Assembly (NCBI GenBank): GCA_963205525.1
Contig: CAUJJP010000005.1
Location: 1 to 48,426, forward strand
DNA length: 48,426 nucleotides
Reading direction: 5' to 3'
Source: Pseudomonadota bacterium
GTDB lineage: Bacteria; Pseudomonadota; Gammaproteobacteria; Burkholderiales; Burkholderiaceae
This document shows, piece by piece, positions 34,213 through 44,253 of the stretch. The position numbers and the translations under genes were made by a program. A model generated the notes under the pieces. That model was not told the DNA's origin, searched no databases, and worked only from the letters and a program-made list of their open reading frames with translations. Each line of letters begins with the position of its first letter. The first letter of the stretch is position 1.

Positions 34213-34242
34213 ATTCTCCGGTGTGGGCAAAACAGGTGTCAA
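34213..34242 (-). promoter_or_regulatory. predicted promoter of the cold-shock gene
   Basis: On the minus strand a perfect -35, TTGACA (34242-34237), is followed after 18 bp by GAGAAT (34218-34213). The expected start point near 34206 leaves a leader of only about 27 nt. Confidence 0.55.
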
Positions 34243-34442
34243 GCCTGAACCGACCCGAGTCGCCCGCGACCGCGTTGCAGGCGCCCACTGCCGGTGCGCC
34301 AGGGCGCACGCCACATGCCTCGATAAGCCGGGCTGCGCGGCGTGATATCCGGCCGCCGCAGGCCGCTTGGCGGGGGCAAGATGGCACCGTGCGCGATGCC
34401 CCCGGCCAGCGTGGCCGCAGTGGCATGTGCATAGAATGAACC

Positions 34443-34787
34443 ATGCCCGATGAGACCCCGAAACCACCGAAACTGCCGCGCCGCGATGGCAGCGAAGGCG
34501 CGGTGGTGGTCGAACGCAGACGGGCCCGCACCAAGCCGCCGGGCCTGTTTCAGGTCGTCATGCTCAACGACGACTACACGCCGATGGAATTCGTCGTGAT
34601 GGTGTTGCAGCACTTCTTCCAGCGTGACCTGGACACGGCCACCCACATCATGCTGAAGATCCACCACGAAGGTCGCGCCGTCTGTGGCGTCTACACGAAA
34701 GATGTCGCCGCGACCAAGGTAGAACTGGTGCTGGCAGCCGCCCGCCGTGACGGGCACCCGCTGCAGTGCATTATGGAGGCCGCATGA
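34443..34787 (+). CDS. clpS: Clp protease adaptor ClpS
   Basis: ClpS delivers N-degron substrates to ClpAP. The 114-residue protein has the core [20 protein letters not shown] with the substrate-pocket residues and the [13 protein letters not shown] segment that precedes the ClpA-binding face. A Lys/Arg/Pro-rich N-terminal tail of about 37 residues is present, as in other Betaproteobacteria. It overlaps clpA by ATGA. No Shine-Dalgarno sequence precedes the ATG, and a TAGAAT at 34432-34437 is so close that transcription from it would begin at or near the start codon. Confidence 0.96.
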   Translation: MPDETPKPPKLPRRDGSEGAVVVERRRARTKPPGLFQVVMLNDDYTPMEFVVMVLQHFFQRDLDTATHIMLKIHHEGRAVCGVYTKDVAATKVELVLAAARRDGHPLQCIMEAA

Positions 34788-37090
34788 TTGCGCAAGAACT
34801 GGAAGTCAGCCTGCACATGGCGTTCGTCGAAGCGCGCCAGCAGCGGCACGAGTTCATCACCGTCGAGCACCTGCTGATGGCGCTGCTGGACAACCCGAGC
34901 GCGGCCGAGGTGCTGCGCGCCTGCGCCGCCAACATCGACGAGCTGCGCAAGAGCCTGGCCGGCTTCATCAAGGAGAACACGCCCACCGTCTCCGGCTCCG
35001 AGGAGGTGGACACCCAGCCGACGCTGGGCTTTCAGCGCGTCATCCAGCGCGCCATCATGCACGTGCAGAGCACGGGCAGCGGCAAGAAGGAAGTCACCGG
35101 TGCCAACGTGCTGGTGGCCATCTTCGGCGAGAAGGACTCGCACGCGGTCTACTACCTGCACCAGCAGGGCGTGACCCGGCTGGACGTGGTCAACTTCATC
35201 GCCCACGGCATCAAGAAGAGCGACCCGCCGGAGCCGCAGAAGCCGCCCGAGGGCAGCAGCGAGACCGAGAAGGAAGACCCGGCGGCCGGCGACGGCAAGG
35301 CATCTCCGCTGGACCAGTTCACGCAGAACCTCAACCAGCTCGCCACCCAGGGCAAGATCGACCCGCTGATCGGCCGCGAGCACGAGGTCGAGCGCGTGAT
35401 CCAGGTGCTGTGCCGCAGGCGCAAGAACAACCCGCTGCTGGTCGGCGAGGCCGGCGTCGGCAAGACCGCGATCGCGGAGGGCCTGGCCTGGCGCATCACC
35501 GAGGGCGACGTGCCCGAGGTGCTCTCGGGCGCCACCGTCTACGCGCTGGACATGGGCGCCCTGCTCGCCGGCACCAAGTACCGCGGCGACATCGAGCAGC
35601 GCCTGAAGGGCGTGCTCAAGCCGCTCAAGGATCAGCCGAGCGCGATCCTCTTCATCGACGAGATCCACACCCTGATCGGCGCCGGCGCCGCCAGCGGCGG
35701 CACCCTGGACGCGAGCAACCTGCTCAAGCCCGCGCTGGGCAGCGGCGCCATGAAGTGCATAGGCGCCACCACCTTCACCGAGTACCGCGGCATCTTCGAG
35801 AAGGACGCCGCGCTGTCGCGCCGCTTCCAGAAGGTCGACGTCGTTGAGCCCTCCGTCGAGCAGACGGTGGAGATCCTCAAGGGGCTCAAGAGCCGCTTCG
35901 AGGACCACCACCAGGTGAAGTACGCGGTCGGCGCGCTGCAGGCCGCGGCCGAGCTGTCGGCCAAGTACATCAACGACCGCCACCTGCCCGACAAGGCGAT
36001 CGACGTCATAGACGAAGCCGGTGCCGCGCAGCGCATCCTGCCCAAGAGCAAGCAGAAGAAGACCATCACGCGCGCCGAGGTCGAAGATATCGTGGCCAAG
36101 ATCGCCCGCATCCCGCCCGCATCGGTGAGCAGCGACGACCGCAGCAAGCTCAAGACCCTGGACCGCGACCTCAAGAGCGTGGTCTTCGGCCAGGACCCGG
36201 CGATCGATGCCCTCGCCGCAGCGATCAAGATGGCGCGCTCGGGACTGGGCAAGCCGGACAAGCCGATCGGCTCCTTCCTGTTCAGCGGCCCCACCGGCGT
36301 CGGCAAGACCGAGGTCGCCAAGCAGCTCGCCTATGTGCTGGGCATAGACCTGATCCGCTTCGACATGTCCGAGTACATGGAGCGCCACGCCGTGAGCCGA
36401 CTGATCGGCGCGCCGCCCGGCTACGTCGGGTTCGACCAGGGCGGGCTGCTCACCGAGGCGGTGACCAAGAAGCCGCACGCGGTGCTGCTGCTCGACGAGA
36501 TCGAGAAGGCGCACCCGGACGTCTTCAACGTCTTGCTGCAGGTGATGGACCACGGCACGCTGACCGACAACAACGGTCGCAAGGCCGACTTCCGCAACGT
36601 GATCGTCATCATGACGACCAACGCTGGTGCGGAAACCATGAACAAGTCGGTTATCGGCTTCACCACCAAGCGCGAGCAGGGCGACGAGATGGCCGACCTC
36701 AAGCGCCTGTTCACGCCGGAGTTCCGCAACCGCCTGGACGCCACCGTCAGCTTCCGCGCGCTGGACGAGGAGATCATCCTGCGCGTGGTCGACAAGTTCC
36801 TGCTCCAGCTCGAGAGCCAGCTCGCGGAGAAGAAGGTCGAAGTCACCTTCACCGACCGCCTGCGCCAGCACCTGGCCAAGAAGGGCTTCGACCCGCTGAT
36901 GGGCGCACGCCCCATGCAGCGCCTGATCCAGGACACCATCCGTCGAGCCCTGGCCGACGAACTGCTGTTCGGCCGTCTCGTCGACGGCGGCCGGCTGACC
37001 GTCGACCTGGACGACAAGGACGAGATCGCGCTCGACATCCAGCCACCCAAGAAGAGTGACAAGCCCAGGGCCGAGACCACATCGGCCTGA
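34784..37090 (+). CDS. clpA: ATP-dependent Clp protease ATPase subunit ClpA
   Basis: ClpA unfolds substrates and feeds them to ClpP. The 768-residue protein has the N-domain ([20 protein letters not shown]) and a first AAA+ module with Walker A GEAGVGKT at 221-228. The second module has GPTGVGKT at 502-509 and the pore-type [11 protein letters not shown]. The ClpP-binding loop is represented by [11 protein letters not shown]. The ATG at 34784 overlaps the clpS stop, so clpS-clpA is one translational unit, as in E. coli. Length and order are typical. No clear terminator follows before the convergent lysE-type gene. Confidence 0.97.
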   Translation: MIAQELEVSLHMAFVEARQQRHEFITVEHLLMALLDNPSAAEVLRACAANIDELRKSLAGFIKENTPTVSGSEEVDTQPTLGFQRVIQRAIMHVQSTGSGKKEVTGANVLVAIFGEKDSHAVYYLHQQGVTRLDVVNFIAHGIKKSDPPEPQKPPEGSSETEKEDPAAGDGKASPLDQFTQNLNQLATQGKIDPLIGREHEVERVIQVLCRRRKNNPLLVGEAGVGKTAIAEGLAWRITEGDVPEVLSGATVYALDMGALLAGTKYRGDIEQRLKGVLKPLKDQPSAILFIDEIHTLIGAGAASGGTLDASNLLKPALGSGAMKCIGATTFTEYRGIFEKDAALSRRFQKVDVVEPSVEQTVEILKGLKSRFEDHHQVKYAVGALQAAAELSAKYINDRHLPDKAIDVIDEAGAAQRILPKSKQKKTITRAEVEDIVAKIARIPPASVSSDDRSKLKTLDRDLKSVVFGQDPAIDALAAAIKMARSGLGKPDKPIGSFLFSGPTGVGKTEVAKQLAYVLGIDLIRFDMSEYMERHAVSRLIGAPPGYVGFDQGGLLTEAVTKKPHAVLLLDEIEKAHPDVFNVLLQVMDHGTLTDNNGRKADFRNVIVIMTTNAGAETMNKSVIGFTTKREQGDEMADLKRLFTPEFRNRLDATVSFRALDEEIILRVVDKFLLQLESQLAEKKVEVTFTDRLRQHLAKKGFDPLMGARPMQRLIQDTIRRALADELLFGRLVDGGRLTVDLDDKDEIALDIQPPKKSDKPRAETTSA

Positions 37091-37192
37091 GACCGTCCCG
37101 CCGCCCGCCCCCGCGCGCTCTCGACGCTTCGGGGTCCTCAAAGGGCGGTGACGGACCGGCCGACGCTCAGGCCTTGCGCTGCGGCACTGCGC

Positions 37193-37822
37193 TCAGGCAC
37201 TGCGCGTGAAGCTTGCCAGCAGCAGCCCGGCGCCGACGAACAGACTGCCGAAAATGCGGTTGAGGGTGCGCATCTGGCGCGCCGTACGCAGCTGGCCCAG
37301 CACGCGGGTGGCCAGCGCCGCATAGCTGCGCATGACGCAGAACTCGATCACGCCGAAGGTCGCGCCGATTACCAGGTACTGCGCCAGCAGCGGCTGCGTC
37401 GGGGCGATGAACTGCGGCAACACCGCGAGCAGGAACACCGTACCCTTGGGGTTCAGGGCATTCACGGTCCAGCCACGCAGCACCAGGGCACGCGCGGACG
37501 CCCGCCCCTCACCCGCCGCGCGCGCCACCAGCGGCGCAGCCGGTGCACGCCACTGCTGAACCCCGAGCCAGACCAGATAGGCCACACCCAGCCACTGGAC
37601 GACCGCAAATGCGGTCGCAGAGGCCGCCAGCAGCGCCCCCAGTCCGACGCCGACCACCGCCAGCTGGGTCCACACGCCCAGCGCCAGGCCGCTGGCGATG
37701 AAACGGCCGCTGGCAGCACCGTGGCTGAGCCCGGCACCCATGGCGGCAATCGCTCCCGGCCCTGGCGACAGGCTGATCGCCAGCGTGGCGATGGCAAAGG
37801 TGACCCAGGTCGAGAAGTCCAA
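37193..37822 (-). CDS. LysE/RhtB-family amino-acid exporter
   Basis: The inner-membrane protein of 209 residues, with a predicted six helices, has the family signatures ISLSPGPGAIAAMGAGLSHG near the N-terminus and NALNPKGTVFLLAVLPQF in the middle. Substrates in the family include lysine, threonine and homoserine; the substrate here cannot be told. I choose a TTG start at 37822 (DFSTWVTFAIAT follows) because a GGAG lies nine bases upstream and the length then matches the family. The frame stays open to 37960, but the extra residues are not membrane-protein-like. Confidence 0.85.
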   Translation of the reverse strand: MDFSTWVTFAIATLAISLSPGPGAIAAMGAGLSHGAASGRFIASGLALGVWTQLAVVGVGLGALLAASATAFAVVQWLGVAYLVWLGVQQWRAPAAPLVARAAGEGRASARALVLRGWTVNALNPKGTVFLLAVLPQFIAPTQPLLAQYLVIGATFGVIEFCVMRSYAALATRVLGQLRTARQMRTLNRIFGSLFVGAGLLLASFTRSA

Positions 37823-38102
37823 TCGCGCCCACTCCGCTGCGATACCGATGGTCGCCGATTCTAGGTCTGGCACCAGGAGCAAACGCCGGCTGGCTCGCCT
37901 CAGCGCGTGCGCCGCGGCATCCGGGGCTTGAGCGTGTCGGCAGCAGCCCAAGCGCCGCATTGAACCCGACCGAACCAGCCGCGGGAAGCTCTTCGAGAGC
38001 AGGACGCCGCCGACGTTGCGGCGAACCGGCAGCGCAGCGCCATGGAAGGCCTCGGATCGCTGGTCGATTTACACCAAAGTCATACACCAGCTCCGCCTGC
38101 GG
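37823..38102. other. intergenic stretch between lysE-type gene and tRNA-Val
   Basis: These 280 bp hold no convincing gene. An AT-richer patch near 38060-38090 may include a leftward promoter, but I see no good -10/-35 pair. Confidence 0.5.
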
Positions 38103-38131
38103 GCAAAACATAGGCCGCGTGAGGCGGCCTA
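38103..38131 (-). terminator. Rho-independent terminator of tRNA-Val
   Basis: On the minus strand TAGGCCGC and GCGGCCTA form a perfect 8-bp stem with a 5-nt loop, followed by TGTTTTGC. It lies 26 bp downstream of the tRNA 3' end. Confidence 0.75.
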
Positions 38132-38157
38132 AGTTGTTGTTCCTGCTGGTGTTTTTC

Positions 38158-38232
38158 TGGTGGGCGGTGCAGGGTTCGAACCTGCGACCCCTGCCGTGTG
38201 AAGGCAGTGCTCTACCGCTGAGCTAACCGCCC
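38158..38232 (-). tRNA. tRNA-Val(CAC)
   Basis: The 75-nt cloverleaf has acceptor GGGCGGT/ACCGCCC. The anticodon stem CTGCC/GGCAG has loop TTCACAC, giving anticodon CAC for GUG codons. The T-loop is GGTTCGAACC and CCA is encoded. A CATAAT at 38273-38268 (minus) overlapping the dnaQ stop may be its -10. Confidence 0.96.
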
Positions 38233-38268
38233 GGGTGTTCCGTTGCCGGCTTCCCGGTGAGCCGCGCA

Positions 38269-38988
38269 TTATGCCATGGTTTGCGCGCCGGGCTCTGTTC
38301 GGCGCCACAGCGTCTTGCCGCCGCTGGCCTTGTCCAGCTCGCCGAGCACGGCCTCGTGCGCGGCCCGTTCGGCGTCGCTGGCGTACAGCACCGGCAGGGC
38401 GAACTGTGAAAAGTCGACCGCGACCGCCGCTTGCGGGCCGGCGGCGCCGTCGGCAGCGTCGATGACGAGCGACTCCTGGCCGCGCGTGAGCCGGATGTAG
38501 ACCTCGGCCAGCAGTTCGGCATCGAGCAAGGCGCCGTGCAGGGTGCGCGCGCTGTTGTCGACCTCCAGGCGCTTGCACAAGGCGTCCAGGCTGTTGCGGC
38601 CCGGAAAGCTCTCGCGTGCCAGCTGCAAGGTGTCGCACACGCCGGCACAGGCCTGGGCCAGGGGCGGCAGGTCCAGCCGCGCCAGCTCGGCGTCGAGGAA
38701 GCCGAGGTCGAAGGCCGCGTTGTGTATCAGGAGCTCGGCGCCGGCCACGAAGTCCAGCAGCTCCTGCGCGATGGCGGCGAACCTGGGCTTGTCGGCCAGG
38801 AAGTCGTCGCTCAGGCCGTGTACGCGCAGTGCGTCGGGGTGGCTGCTGCGCTCGGGGTTGAGGTACCAGTGGCGGTTGCTGCCGGTCAGCCGGCGGTCCA
38901 CCATCTCCACCAGGCCGATCTCGACCACGCGGTCGCCGTTGTCGGCCGAAAGGCCGGTGGTTTCGGTGTCCAGGAAGATCTGTCGCAT
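38269..38988 (-). CDS. dnaQ: DNA polymerase III epsilon subunit (proofreading exonuclease)
   Basis: The epsilon subunit removes mismatched 3' ends within the Pol III core. The 239-residue protein has the DEDDh exonuclease motifs: ExoI FLDTETTGL (Asp7, Glu9), ExoII HNAAFDLGFLD, and ExoIII HGALLDAELL with the catalytic His-Gly. The C-terminal tail for binding the alpha subunit is present. The gene begins five bases after lgt and ends next to tRNA-Val. The start MRQIFLDTE is standard for the family, and the longer open frame through lgt is in another register. Confidence 0.96.
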   Translation of the reverse strand: MRQIFLDTETTGLSADNGDRVVEIGLVEMVDRRLTGSNRHWYLNPERSSHPDALRVHGLSDDFLADKPRFAAIAQELLDFVAGAELLIHNAAFDLGFLDAELARLDLPPLAQACAGVCDTLQLARESFPGRNSLDALCKRLEVDNSARTLHGALLDAELLAEVYIRLTRGQESLVIDAADGAAGPQAAVAVDFSQFALPVLYASDAERAAHEAVLGELDKASGGKTLWRRTEPGAQTMA

Positions 38989-38993
38989 CGCGC

Positions 38994-39788
38994 CTATTGT
39001 GTGCGGCGGCCGCGCTGCCACAGCCACAGCCCCGCGGCCAGCATCGGCACGCACAGCCACTGGCCCATGCTCATGCCCAGGGCCAGCAGGCCGAGGAAGC
39101 TGTCGGGCTCGCGGAACCCTTCGGCGATGAAGCGGAAGATCGCGTAGCCGATCAGGAACACGCCGGCCACCTGTCCGCTGCCTCGCTGGCGGGAGCCGTA
39201 GCACCACAGCAGGACAAACAGCAGCACCCCTTCGAGACCGAACTGGTAGAGCTGGGAGGGATGACGCGGCACGCCGTCGCCGGCCTGCGGGAACACCATC
39301 GCCCAGGGCAGCGCGGGATCGGCGGCGCGGCCCCAGAGCTCGCCATTGATGAAGTTGCCGATGCGCCCGCTGGCCAGCCCGGTGGGCACACAGGGCGCAA
39401 CCAGGTCGGCGACCTCCAGGAATGGCCGCCCCAGCTTGCGCGCGTACAGCGCAAGCGCCGCGATGACGCCCAGCAGTCCACCGTGAAACGACATTCCGCC
39501 CTGCCAGACCATCAGGATCTCCAGCGGGTGGCTCAGGTAGTGGGCGGGTTTGTAGAACAGCGCGTAGCCCAGCCGGCCGCCGACGATGACGCCGAGCACA
39601 CCCCAGAACAGCAGGTCCTCGACCTCGCGCCGCGACCAGCCGACGTCGGCGAACCAGGGCTTGCGTGCGCGCTGCACGGCCAGGAACAGGAAGAGGCCGA
39701 AGGCGACCAGGTAGGTCAGGCCGTACCAGTGGATCTGGACCGGGCCGATCGCGATCGCGATCGGGTCGAACTGCGGATGCACAAGCAT
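38994..39788 (-). CDS. lgt: prolipoprotein diacylglyceryl transferase
   Basis: Lgt transfers diacylglyceryl from phosphatidylglycerol to the lipobox cysteine of prolipoproteins in the inner membrane. The 264-residue protein has the start [23 protein letters not shown], a [12 protein letters not shown] block, the signature [14 protein letters not shown], a [12 protein letters not shown] segment and the expected helices. It forms a leftward pair with dnaQ. Its 5' leader contains a 10-bp inverted repeat that abuts the ATG. Confidence 0.97.
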   Translation of the reverse strand: MLVHPQFDPIAIAIGPVQIHWYGLTYLVAFGLFLFLAVQRARKPWFADVGWSRREVEDLLFWGVLGVIVGGRLGYALFYKPAHYLSHPLEILMVWQGGMSFHGGLLGVIAALALYARKLGRPFLEVADLVAPCVPTGLASGRIGNFINGELWGRAADPALPWAMVFPQAGDGVPRHPSQLYQFGLEGVLLFVLLWCYGSRQRGSGQVAGVFLIGYAIFRFIAEGFREPDSFLGLLALGMSMGQWLCVPMLAAGLWLWQRGRRTQ

Positions 39789-39847
39789 CAATCGGCCTTG
39801 CTGGCACGCGGTGCGGCCGCGCTGCCGGGTTGGGAACAGGCCGATTG
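39789..39847 (-). promoter_or_regulatory. inverted repeat abutting the lgt start codon
   Basis: CAATCGGCCT (39789-39798) and AGGCCGATTG (39838-39847) are perfect 10-bp complements separated by 39 bp. In the lgt mRNA the second arm ends at the base before the ATG and includes the only AGG-like ribosome site, so pairing would hide it. Confidence 0.4.
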
Positions 39848-40194
39848 TCGCCGGCTCCTGTGCGGCGGCTCGTGCACACCCTGCCGCAAGGGGCCGACAC
39901 GGCGACGCAGCACGGGGCCGGCGAGGCCGCGCGTAGCACCCCACCAGCGGCCCGCACGCCAGCACGGGCCAGGGCGCAGCTCGCATCGCCTTCGCCCTGC
40001 CACGCAAACCCTACAGCGGGACGCCGACGACGCCTTCACGACCTCGACGCGAAACCTGCGCCAGGCTCGGATTTCGATCGTCGGTGCGGCTGATCGATGA
40101 AGGGCAGGCCACGCCTGGGCCCGCATTCCGGCAACGTCCATACTTGATGCCCCGCCCGCGACCCCATGCGCCAGCCTGTGAGGAGGACCGCACC
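39848..40194. other. intergenic stretch between lgt and ilvD
   Basis: The region between these divergent genes should carry the promoters of both. I see no gene in it, and frames crossing it lack recognisable products. A CATACT near 40138 could be an ilvD -10, without a good -35. GAGGAGGA just before the ilvD ATG is a strong ribosome site. Confidence 0.5.
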
Positions 40195-41889
40195 ATGTCC
40201 GGCTACAACCGCCGCTCGAAGCACATCACCGAGGGTGTCGCCCGTGCGCCCAACCGGTCCATGTACTACGGCATGGGCTACACCGACGCCGACTTCGGCA
40301 AGCCCATGATCGGGGTCGCCAACGGCCACAGCACGATCACGCCCTGCAACTCCGGCCTGCAAAAGCTGGCCGACGCCGCGGTGGCCAGCCTGAAGGCGGC
40401 CGGTGCCAACCCGCAGGTCTTCGGCACCCCGACCATCAGCGACGGCATGGCGATGGGCACCGAAGGCATGAAGTACAGCCTGGTCAGCCGCGAGGTGATC
40501 GCCGACTGCGTCGAGACCTGCGTCAACGGCCAGTGGCTGGACGGCGTGCTGGTGATCGGCGGCTGCGACAAGAACATGCCCGGCGGCATGATGGGCATGT
40601 TGCGCGCCAACGTGCCCGCGATCTACGTCTACGGGGGCACCATCCTGCCCGGCGCGTACAAGGGCGAGGACCTGAACATCGTCAGCGTCTTCGAGGCCGT
40701 GGGCCAGTTCAGCGCCGGCCGCATGAGCGACGAGGACTTCCGCCAGATCGAGCGCCACGCGATCCCCGGCAGCGGCAGCTGCGGCGGCATGTACACCGCC
40801 AACACCATGAGCTCGGCCTTCGAGGCGCTGGGCATGAGCCTGCCCTACAGCTCGACGATGGCCAACGTCGAGGACACCATCGTCGGCTACACCGAGGAAG
40901 CGGCACGCGTGCTGTTCGAGGCGGTGAAGGCCGACCTCAAGCCGCGCGACATCGTCACCCGCAAGAGCATAGAGAACGCGGTGGCGGTGATCATGGCGAT
41001 CGGCGGCAGCACGAACGCGGTGCTGCACTTCCTGGCCATCGCGCACGCGGCAGAGGTGCAATGGTCGATCGACGACTTCGAGCGCATGCGCAAGAAGGTG
41101 CCTGTGCTGTGCGACCTCAAGCCCAGCGGCAAGTACCTGGCGATCAATCTGCACCGCGCCGGCGGCATTCCGGCGGTGATGAAGGTGCTGTTCGACGCCG
41201 GGCTGCTGCACGGCGAGTGCATGACGATCACCGGCAGGACGATCGCCGAGAACCTGCGCAACGTGGCGCCGCTGGCCGAGACCCAGGGCGTGATACGCCC
41301 GCTGGGCAACCCGATGTACGCCCAAGGCCACCTCGCCATCCTGAAGGGCAACCTGGCGCCCGAAGGCAGCGTGGCCAAGATCACCGGGCTGAAGAACCCC
41401 GTCATCACCGGCCCGGCGCGCGTCTTCGACGACGAGCAAAGCGCGCTCGCCGCCATCATGGCGGGCCAGATCAAGGCCGGCGACGTGATGGTGCTGCGCT
41501 ACCTGGGTCCGCGCGGCGGCCCGGGCATGCCTGAGATGCTGGCGCCCACCAGTGCGCTGATCGGCCAGGGCCTGGGCGAGAGCGTGGGCCTGATCACCGA
41601 CGGCCGCTTCTCCGGCGGTACCTGGGGCATGGTGGTCGGCCACGTGGCGCCCGAGGCCTACGAAGGCGGCACGATCGCTCTGGTGCACGAGGACGACTCG
41701 ATCACCATCGACGCCCACCAGCTGCTCTTGCAGCTCAACGTGGACAGCGCCGAGATCGAGCGTCGGCGTGCCGCCTGGAAGCGCCCGGCCCCGCGCTACA
41801 CGCGCGGCGTGCTGGCGAAGTTTGCGCGCAATGCGTCCAGCGCAAGCACGGGCGCGGTGCTGGACCGCTTCGAGGCGAAGGACTTCTGA
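40195..41889 (+). CDS. ilvD: dihydroxy-acid dehydratase
   Basis: IlvD dehydrates dihydroxy-isovalerate and dihydroxy-methylvalerate to the keto acids for valine, leucine and isoleucine. The 564-residue protein carries the three iron-sulfur cysteines: Cys51 (TITPCNSGL), Cys124 ([10 protein letters not shown]) and Cys196 ([14 protein letters not shown]). The C-terminal [19 protein letters not shown] block is present. The ATG at 40195 with GAGGAGGA upstream is preferred to the GTG/ATG positions further 5', which would add unrelated residues. The MITE-like element copy 2 begins at most two bases after its stop. Confidence 0.96.
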   Translation: MSGYNRRSKHITEGVARAPNRSMYYGMGYTDADFGKPMIGVANGHSTITPCNSGLQKLADAAVASLKAAGANPQVFGTPTISDGMAMGTEGMKYSLVSREVIADCVETCVNGQWLDGVLVIGGCDKNMPGGMMGMLRANVPAIYVYGGTILPGAYKGEDLNIVSVFEAVGQFSAGRMSDEDFRQIERHAIPGSGSCGGMYTANTMSSAFEALGMSLPYSSTMANVEDTIVGYTEEAARVLFEAVKADLKPRDIVTRKSIENAVAVIMAIGGSTNAVLHFLAIAHAAEVQWSIDDFERMRKKVPVLCDLKPSGKYLAINLHRAGGIPAVMKVLFDAGLLHGECMTITGRTIAENLRNVAPLAETQGVIRPLGNPMYAQGHLAILKGNLAPEGSVAKITGLKNPVITGPARVFDDEQSALAAIMAGQIKAGDVMVLRYLGPRGGPGMPEMLAPTSALIGQGLGESVGLITDGRFSGGTWGMVVGHVAPEAYEGGTIALVHEDDSITIDAHQLLLQLNVDSAEIERRRAAWKRPAPRYTRGVLAKFARNASSASTGAVLDRFEAKDF

Positions 41890-41890
41890 C

Positions 41891-42126
41891 CCTAGATCCG
41901 GCAGTTGACCGCTCTTCTGGGCAGGATTCCCCAGTGTTTTCAAGCACCGGTGGCGTTGACGCCGCTCACCTCATGGGTGAACCCGCTACGCACCCGATCG
42001 AGCCACGCTGCGGCGCGCTGGCGGTGTTGCTCCTCCTCGCGGGCAGCAGCAGCCCGCCGCGTCGTCGCGCCTTGCCAGCACACCGCAGCGCAGCCCGCTC
42101 GGGCGCGTCCAACTGTCGGATCTGGG
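41891..42126. mobile_element. MITE-like element, copy 2 (inverted relative to copy 1)
   Basis: This 236-bp element has ends CCTAGATCCGGCAGTTGACC and, reverse-complemented, CCCAGATCCGACAGTTGGAC; 18 of the first 22 positions match. It is the reverse complement of copy 1 (115-428) over most of its length but lacks the three-hairpin insert. It exactly fills the gap between the convergent ilvD and GGDEF-EAL genes. No target-site duplication is evident. Confidence 0.7.
41940..42110 (-). pseudogene. relic C-terminal end of a probable transposase (copy 2)
   Basis: A 56-codon frame ends at the TGA at 41942-41940. Its core AREEEQHRQRAAAWLDRVRS is the counterpart of the frame at 131-298, with one extra codon and several substitutions. 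It has no start and no catalytic region. Confidence 0.5.
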
Positions 42127-42127
42127 C

Positions 42128-44131
42128 TCAGCCGGGCTGAGCGCTTTCCGCCTGCGGCGCCAGCAAGGCCTCGAAGGCGTCTGCTGGCTGCGCGCGCGCC
42201 CACAGCCAGCCCTGCTGCAAGTGGTCGCCGCGCTGCAGCAGCCAGTCTCGCTGGGCCGCCGTCTCGACCCCTTCGGCGACCACCTGGACCCCGAGCGCAC
42301 GCGCCATGCCGAACATGGCCTGCACCAGGGCGCCGTCGTCGGCGCTGGCGGGCAGGTCGCGCACGAAGCTGCGGTCGATCTTGAGGTAGTCCGGGCGCAG
42401 CCGCTTGAGCGTCGCCAGCGACGAGTAGCCGCAGCCGAAGTCGTCCACCGCCAGCCGCAGGCCGGCCGCGCGCAGCGCCTCGAGCGCGCGCTTGGTGGCA
42501 TCGCAGTCGGCCAGCAGCGTGGTCTCGGTCAGCTCCAGGGTGAGCGCCCGCGGCGGCACCCGGTGGCGCGCCAGCAGCGCAGCCAGGGTCGGCACGAAGG
42601 CCGGGTCGCGCATCTGCAGCGCCGAGACGTTGACCGACAGCCAGGGGACGGCGCGGCCCTCGGCGTGCCAGGCCGCGAGCTGGACGCAGGCGGTCTCCAG
42701 CACCCAGTTTCCGAGCGCCAGCACGAGGCCGCTGTCCTCCGCGAGCGCGATGAAGGCGTCCGGCCCGAGCAGGCCGCGCGTCGGATGCTGCCAGCGCACC
42801 AAGGCCTCGGCGCCCCGCACACGACCGGCCTGAGGATCCACCACGGCCTGGTAGTGCAGCCGCAACTGGCCGGCGGCGATGCCTTGCTCGAGCTCGTGCT
42901 CGAGCGCCTGGCGGGCGCGCCGCTCGGCGTCCAGCTCGGCGTTGTAGAAGCCGTGGCGGCCGCGCCCGAGCTGCTTGCAGCGGTACATCGCGAGGTCGGC
43001 CGCCTGCACCAGGGCGTCGAAGTCGGCGGCGTCGGCCGGGAAGCGGGCGATGCCGACGCTGGCACCCACGCGCAGCGGCTCGGAGAGTCCGCTCAGGCTC
43101 AGGGGCTGGCACAGGCGGGCGATCACACGCGCCGCCGCCTGCGCGGCGTCGGCATCGGCGAGGCCGGGCATGAGGACCAGAAACTCGTCGCCGCCAAGCC
43201 GGCACAGGGTGTCGGCGGCGCGCAGCACCTCGCGCAGGCGCTGGCCCACCGCCTGCAGCAAGGCGTCGCCGACGGCGTGGCCGTGGCTGTCGTTGACGGC
43301 CTTGAACTGGTCGAGGTCGACGAACAGGAGGGCGATGGTCGTGCCGTCGCGCCTCGCCTGCGCGGCAGCGCTGCCGAACAGCTCGCGCAGCAGGGTACGA
43401 TTGGGCAGGCCGGTCAGCGCGTCGTGCAGCGCGAGCTGGCGCAGCGCCTCGTGCTTGTGCTCCAGCTCCTCGATCAGGCCGCGCACCTGGGCGTGCACGC
43501 TGCTCAGGTGCTGGCCGAGCTGGCCGAGCTCGTCGTTGCCCGACCAGGCCGGAGCGGCTTCGTCGCGCCGAAGCGCCAGGCCGTCGGCCTGGCGCTTCAA
43601 GGCCTCGATCGGGCGCAGCAGCCGCACCGACATCAGCACCGCGATCACCGCGCCGCCGAACAAGACCTGCAGCGCCACCAGCCACAAGGTGTCGCGCCGG
43701 CGCTCGGCGCGCAGCTGGTCGAGCTCGCTGTCGTCGAAGCGCAGCCGCAGGCGGGCGATGGTCCGGCCCTCGTAGCGCACCGCCACCTCGCGCTGCACCA
43801 CCGGGCGCGCGGGATCGCAGCGGTCGCGCCGCAGGTCCGCCGCCTGCGCGTCGGGCTGCAGGTCCAGCACCTCGACCGCGCAGACCGAAGAACCCTCGAG
43901 GATGCCCTCCATCGCCGCCAGCAGCCCGGGCTGGTTCAGGGTCCAGGCGGGTTCGGTGATGGCCGCCGTGGCGAGCGCCATCACGGCGTCGCGCGTGCGC
44001 TCCACCACCGGCTGCTGCGAGCGCCGCGCCGCCAGGTCCGCCACCCACGTCACCAGCAGCGCCGGCAGCACGACTCCGACCACGATGGCGCCCAGCACTG
44101 CGGCACGCAGGGAACGCCAGGCACGGGTCAT
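42128..44131 (-). CDS. membrane GGDEF-EAL protein (c-di-GMP turnover)
   Basis: The 667-residue protein has an N-terminal membrane helix (AAVLGAIVVGVVLPALLVTW), a periplasmic region of about 140 residues, and a second helix (VALQVLFGGAVIAVLMSV). A HAMP-like segment (LLRPIEALKRQADGLALRRD) leads to a GGDEF domain with intact GGDEF (LCRLGGDEFLVLM). The EAL domain keeps its key residues: EALVRW, the Asn of NVSALQ, ELTET, VDDFGCGYSS, LKIDRSFV and AEGVET. Both synthesis and hydrolysis of c-di-GMP are therefore possible. The start at 44131 (MTRAWRSLRAAVLG) places the helix correctly. It stands alone, convergent to ilvD and divergent from the reductase gene. Confidence 0.94.
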   Translation of the reverse strand: MTRAWRSLRAAVLGAIVVGVVLPALLVTWVADLAARRSQQPVVERTRDAVMALATAAITEPAWTLNQPGLLAAMEGILEGSSVCAVEVLDLQPDAQAADLRRDRCDPARPVVQREVAVRYEGRTIARLRLRFDDSELDQLRAERRRDTLWLVALQVLFGGAVIAVLMSVRLLRPIEALKRQADGLALRRDEAAPAWSGNDELGQLGQHLSSVHAQVRGLIEELEHKHEALRQLALHDALTGLPNRTLLRELFGSAAAQARRDGTTIALLFVDLDQFKAVNDSHGHAVGDALLQAVGQRLREVLRAADTLCRLGGDEFLVLMPGLADADAAQAAARVIARLCQPLSLSGLSEPLRVGASVGIARFPADAADFDALVQAADLAMYRCKQLGRGRHGFYNAELDAERRARQALEHELEQGIAAGQLRLHYQAVVDPQAGRVRGAEALVRWQHPTRGLLGPDAFIALAEDSGLVLALGNWVLETACVQLAAWHAEGRAVPWLSVNVSALQMRDPAFVPTLAALLARHRVPPRALTLELTETTLLADCDATKRALEALRAAGLRLAVDDFGCGYSSLATLKRLRPDYLKIDRSFVRDLPASADDGALVQAMFGMARALGVQVVAEGVETAAQRDWLLQRGDHLQQGWLWARAQPADAFEALLAPQAESAQPG

Positions 44132-44253
44132 GGCTGTCGCGTGGGCGCCGTCCGGCCTGTCCTGACCCGCTGCGGGGTCTGGGCGAGCAGCCGTTTCACG
44201 TTGGTGGATCTGAGGGTCACCGGGCACTTATCGGCTGCGCTAGGCTCGCATCC

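Noticed and set aside
41940..44048. Long frame overlapping the GGDEF-EAL gene on the same strand
   Set aside because: Only its last 56 codons, inside the MITE-like element, have a counterpart elsewhere. The rest is an out-of-frame reading of the GGDEF-EAL gene.
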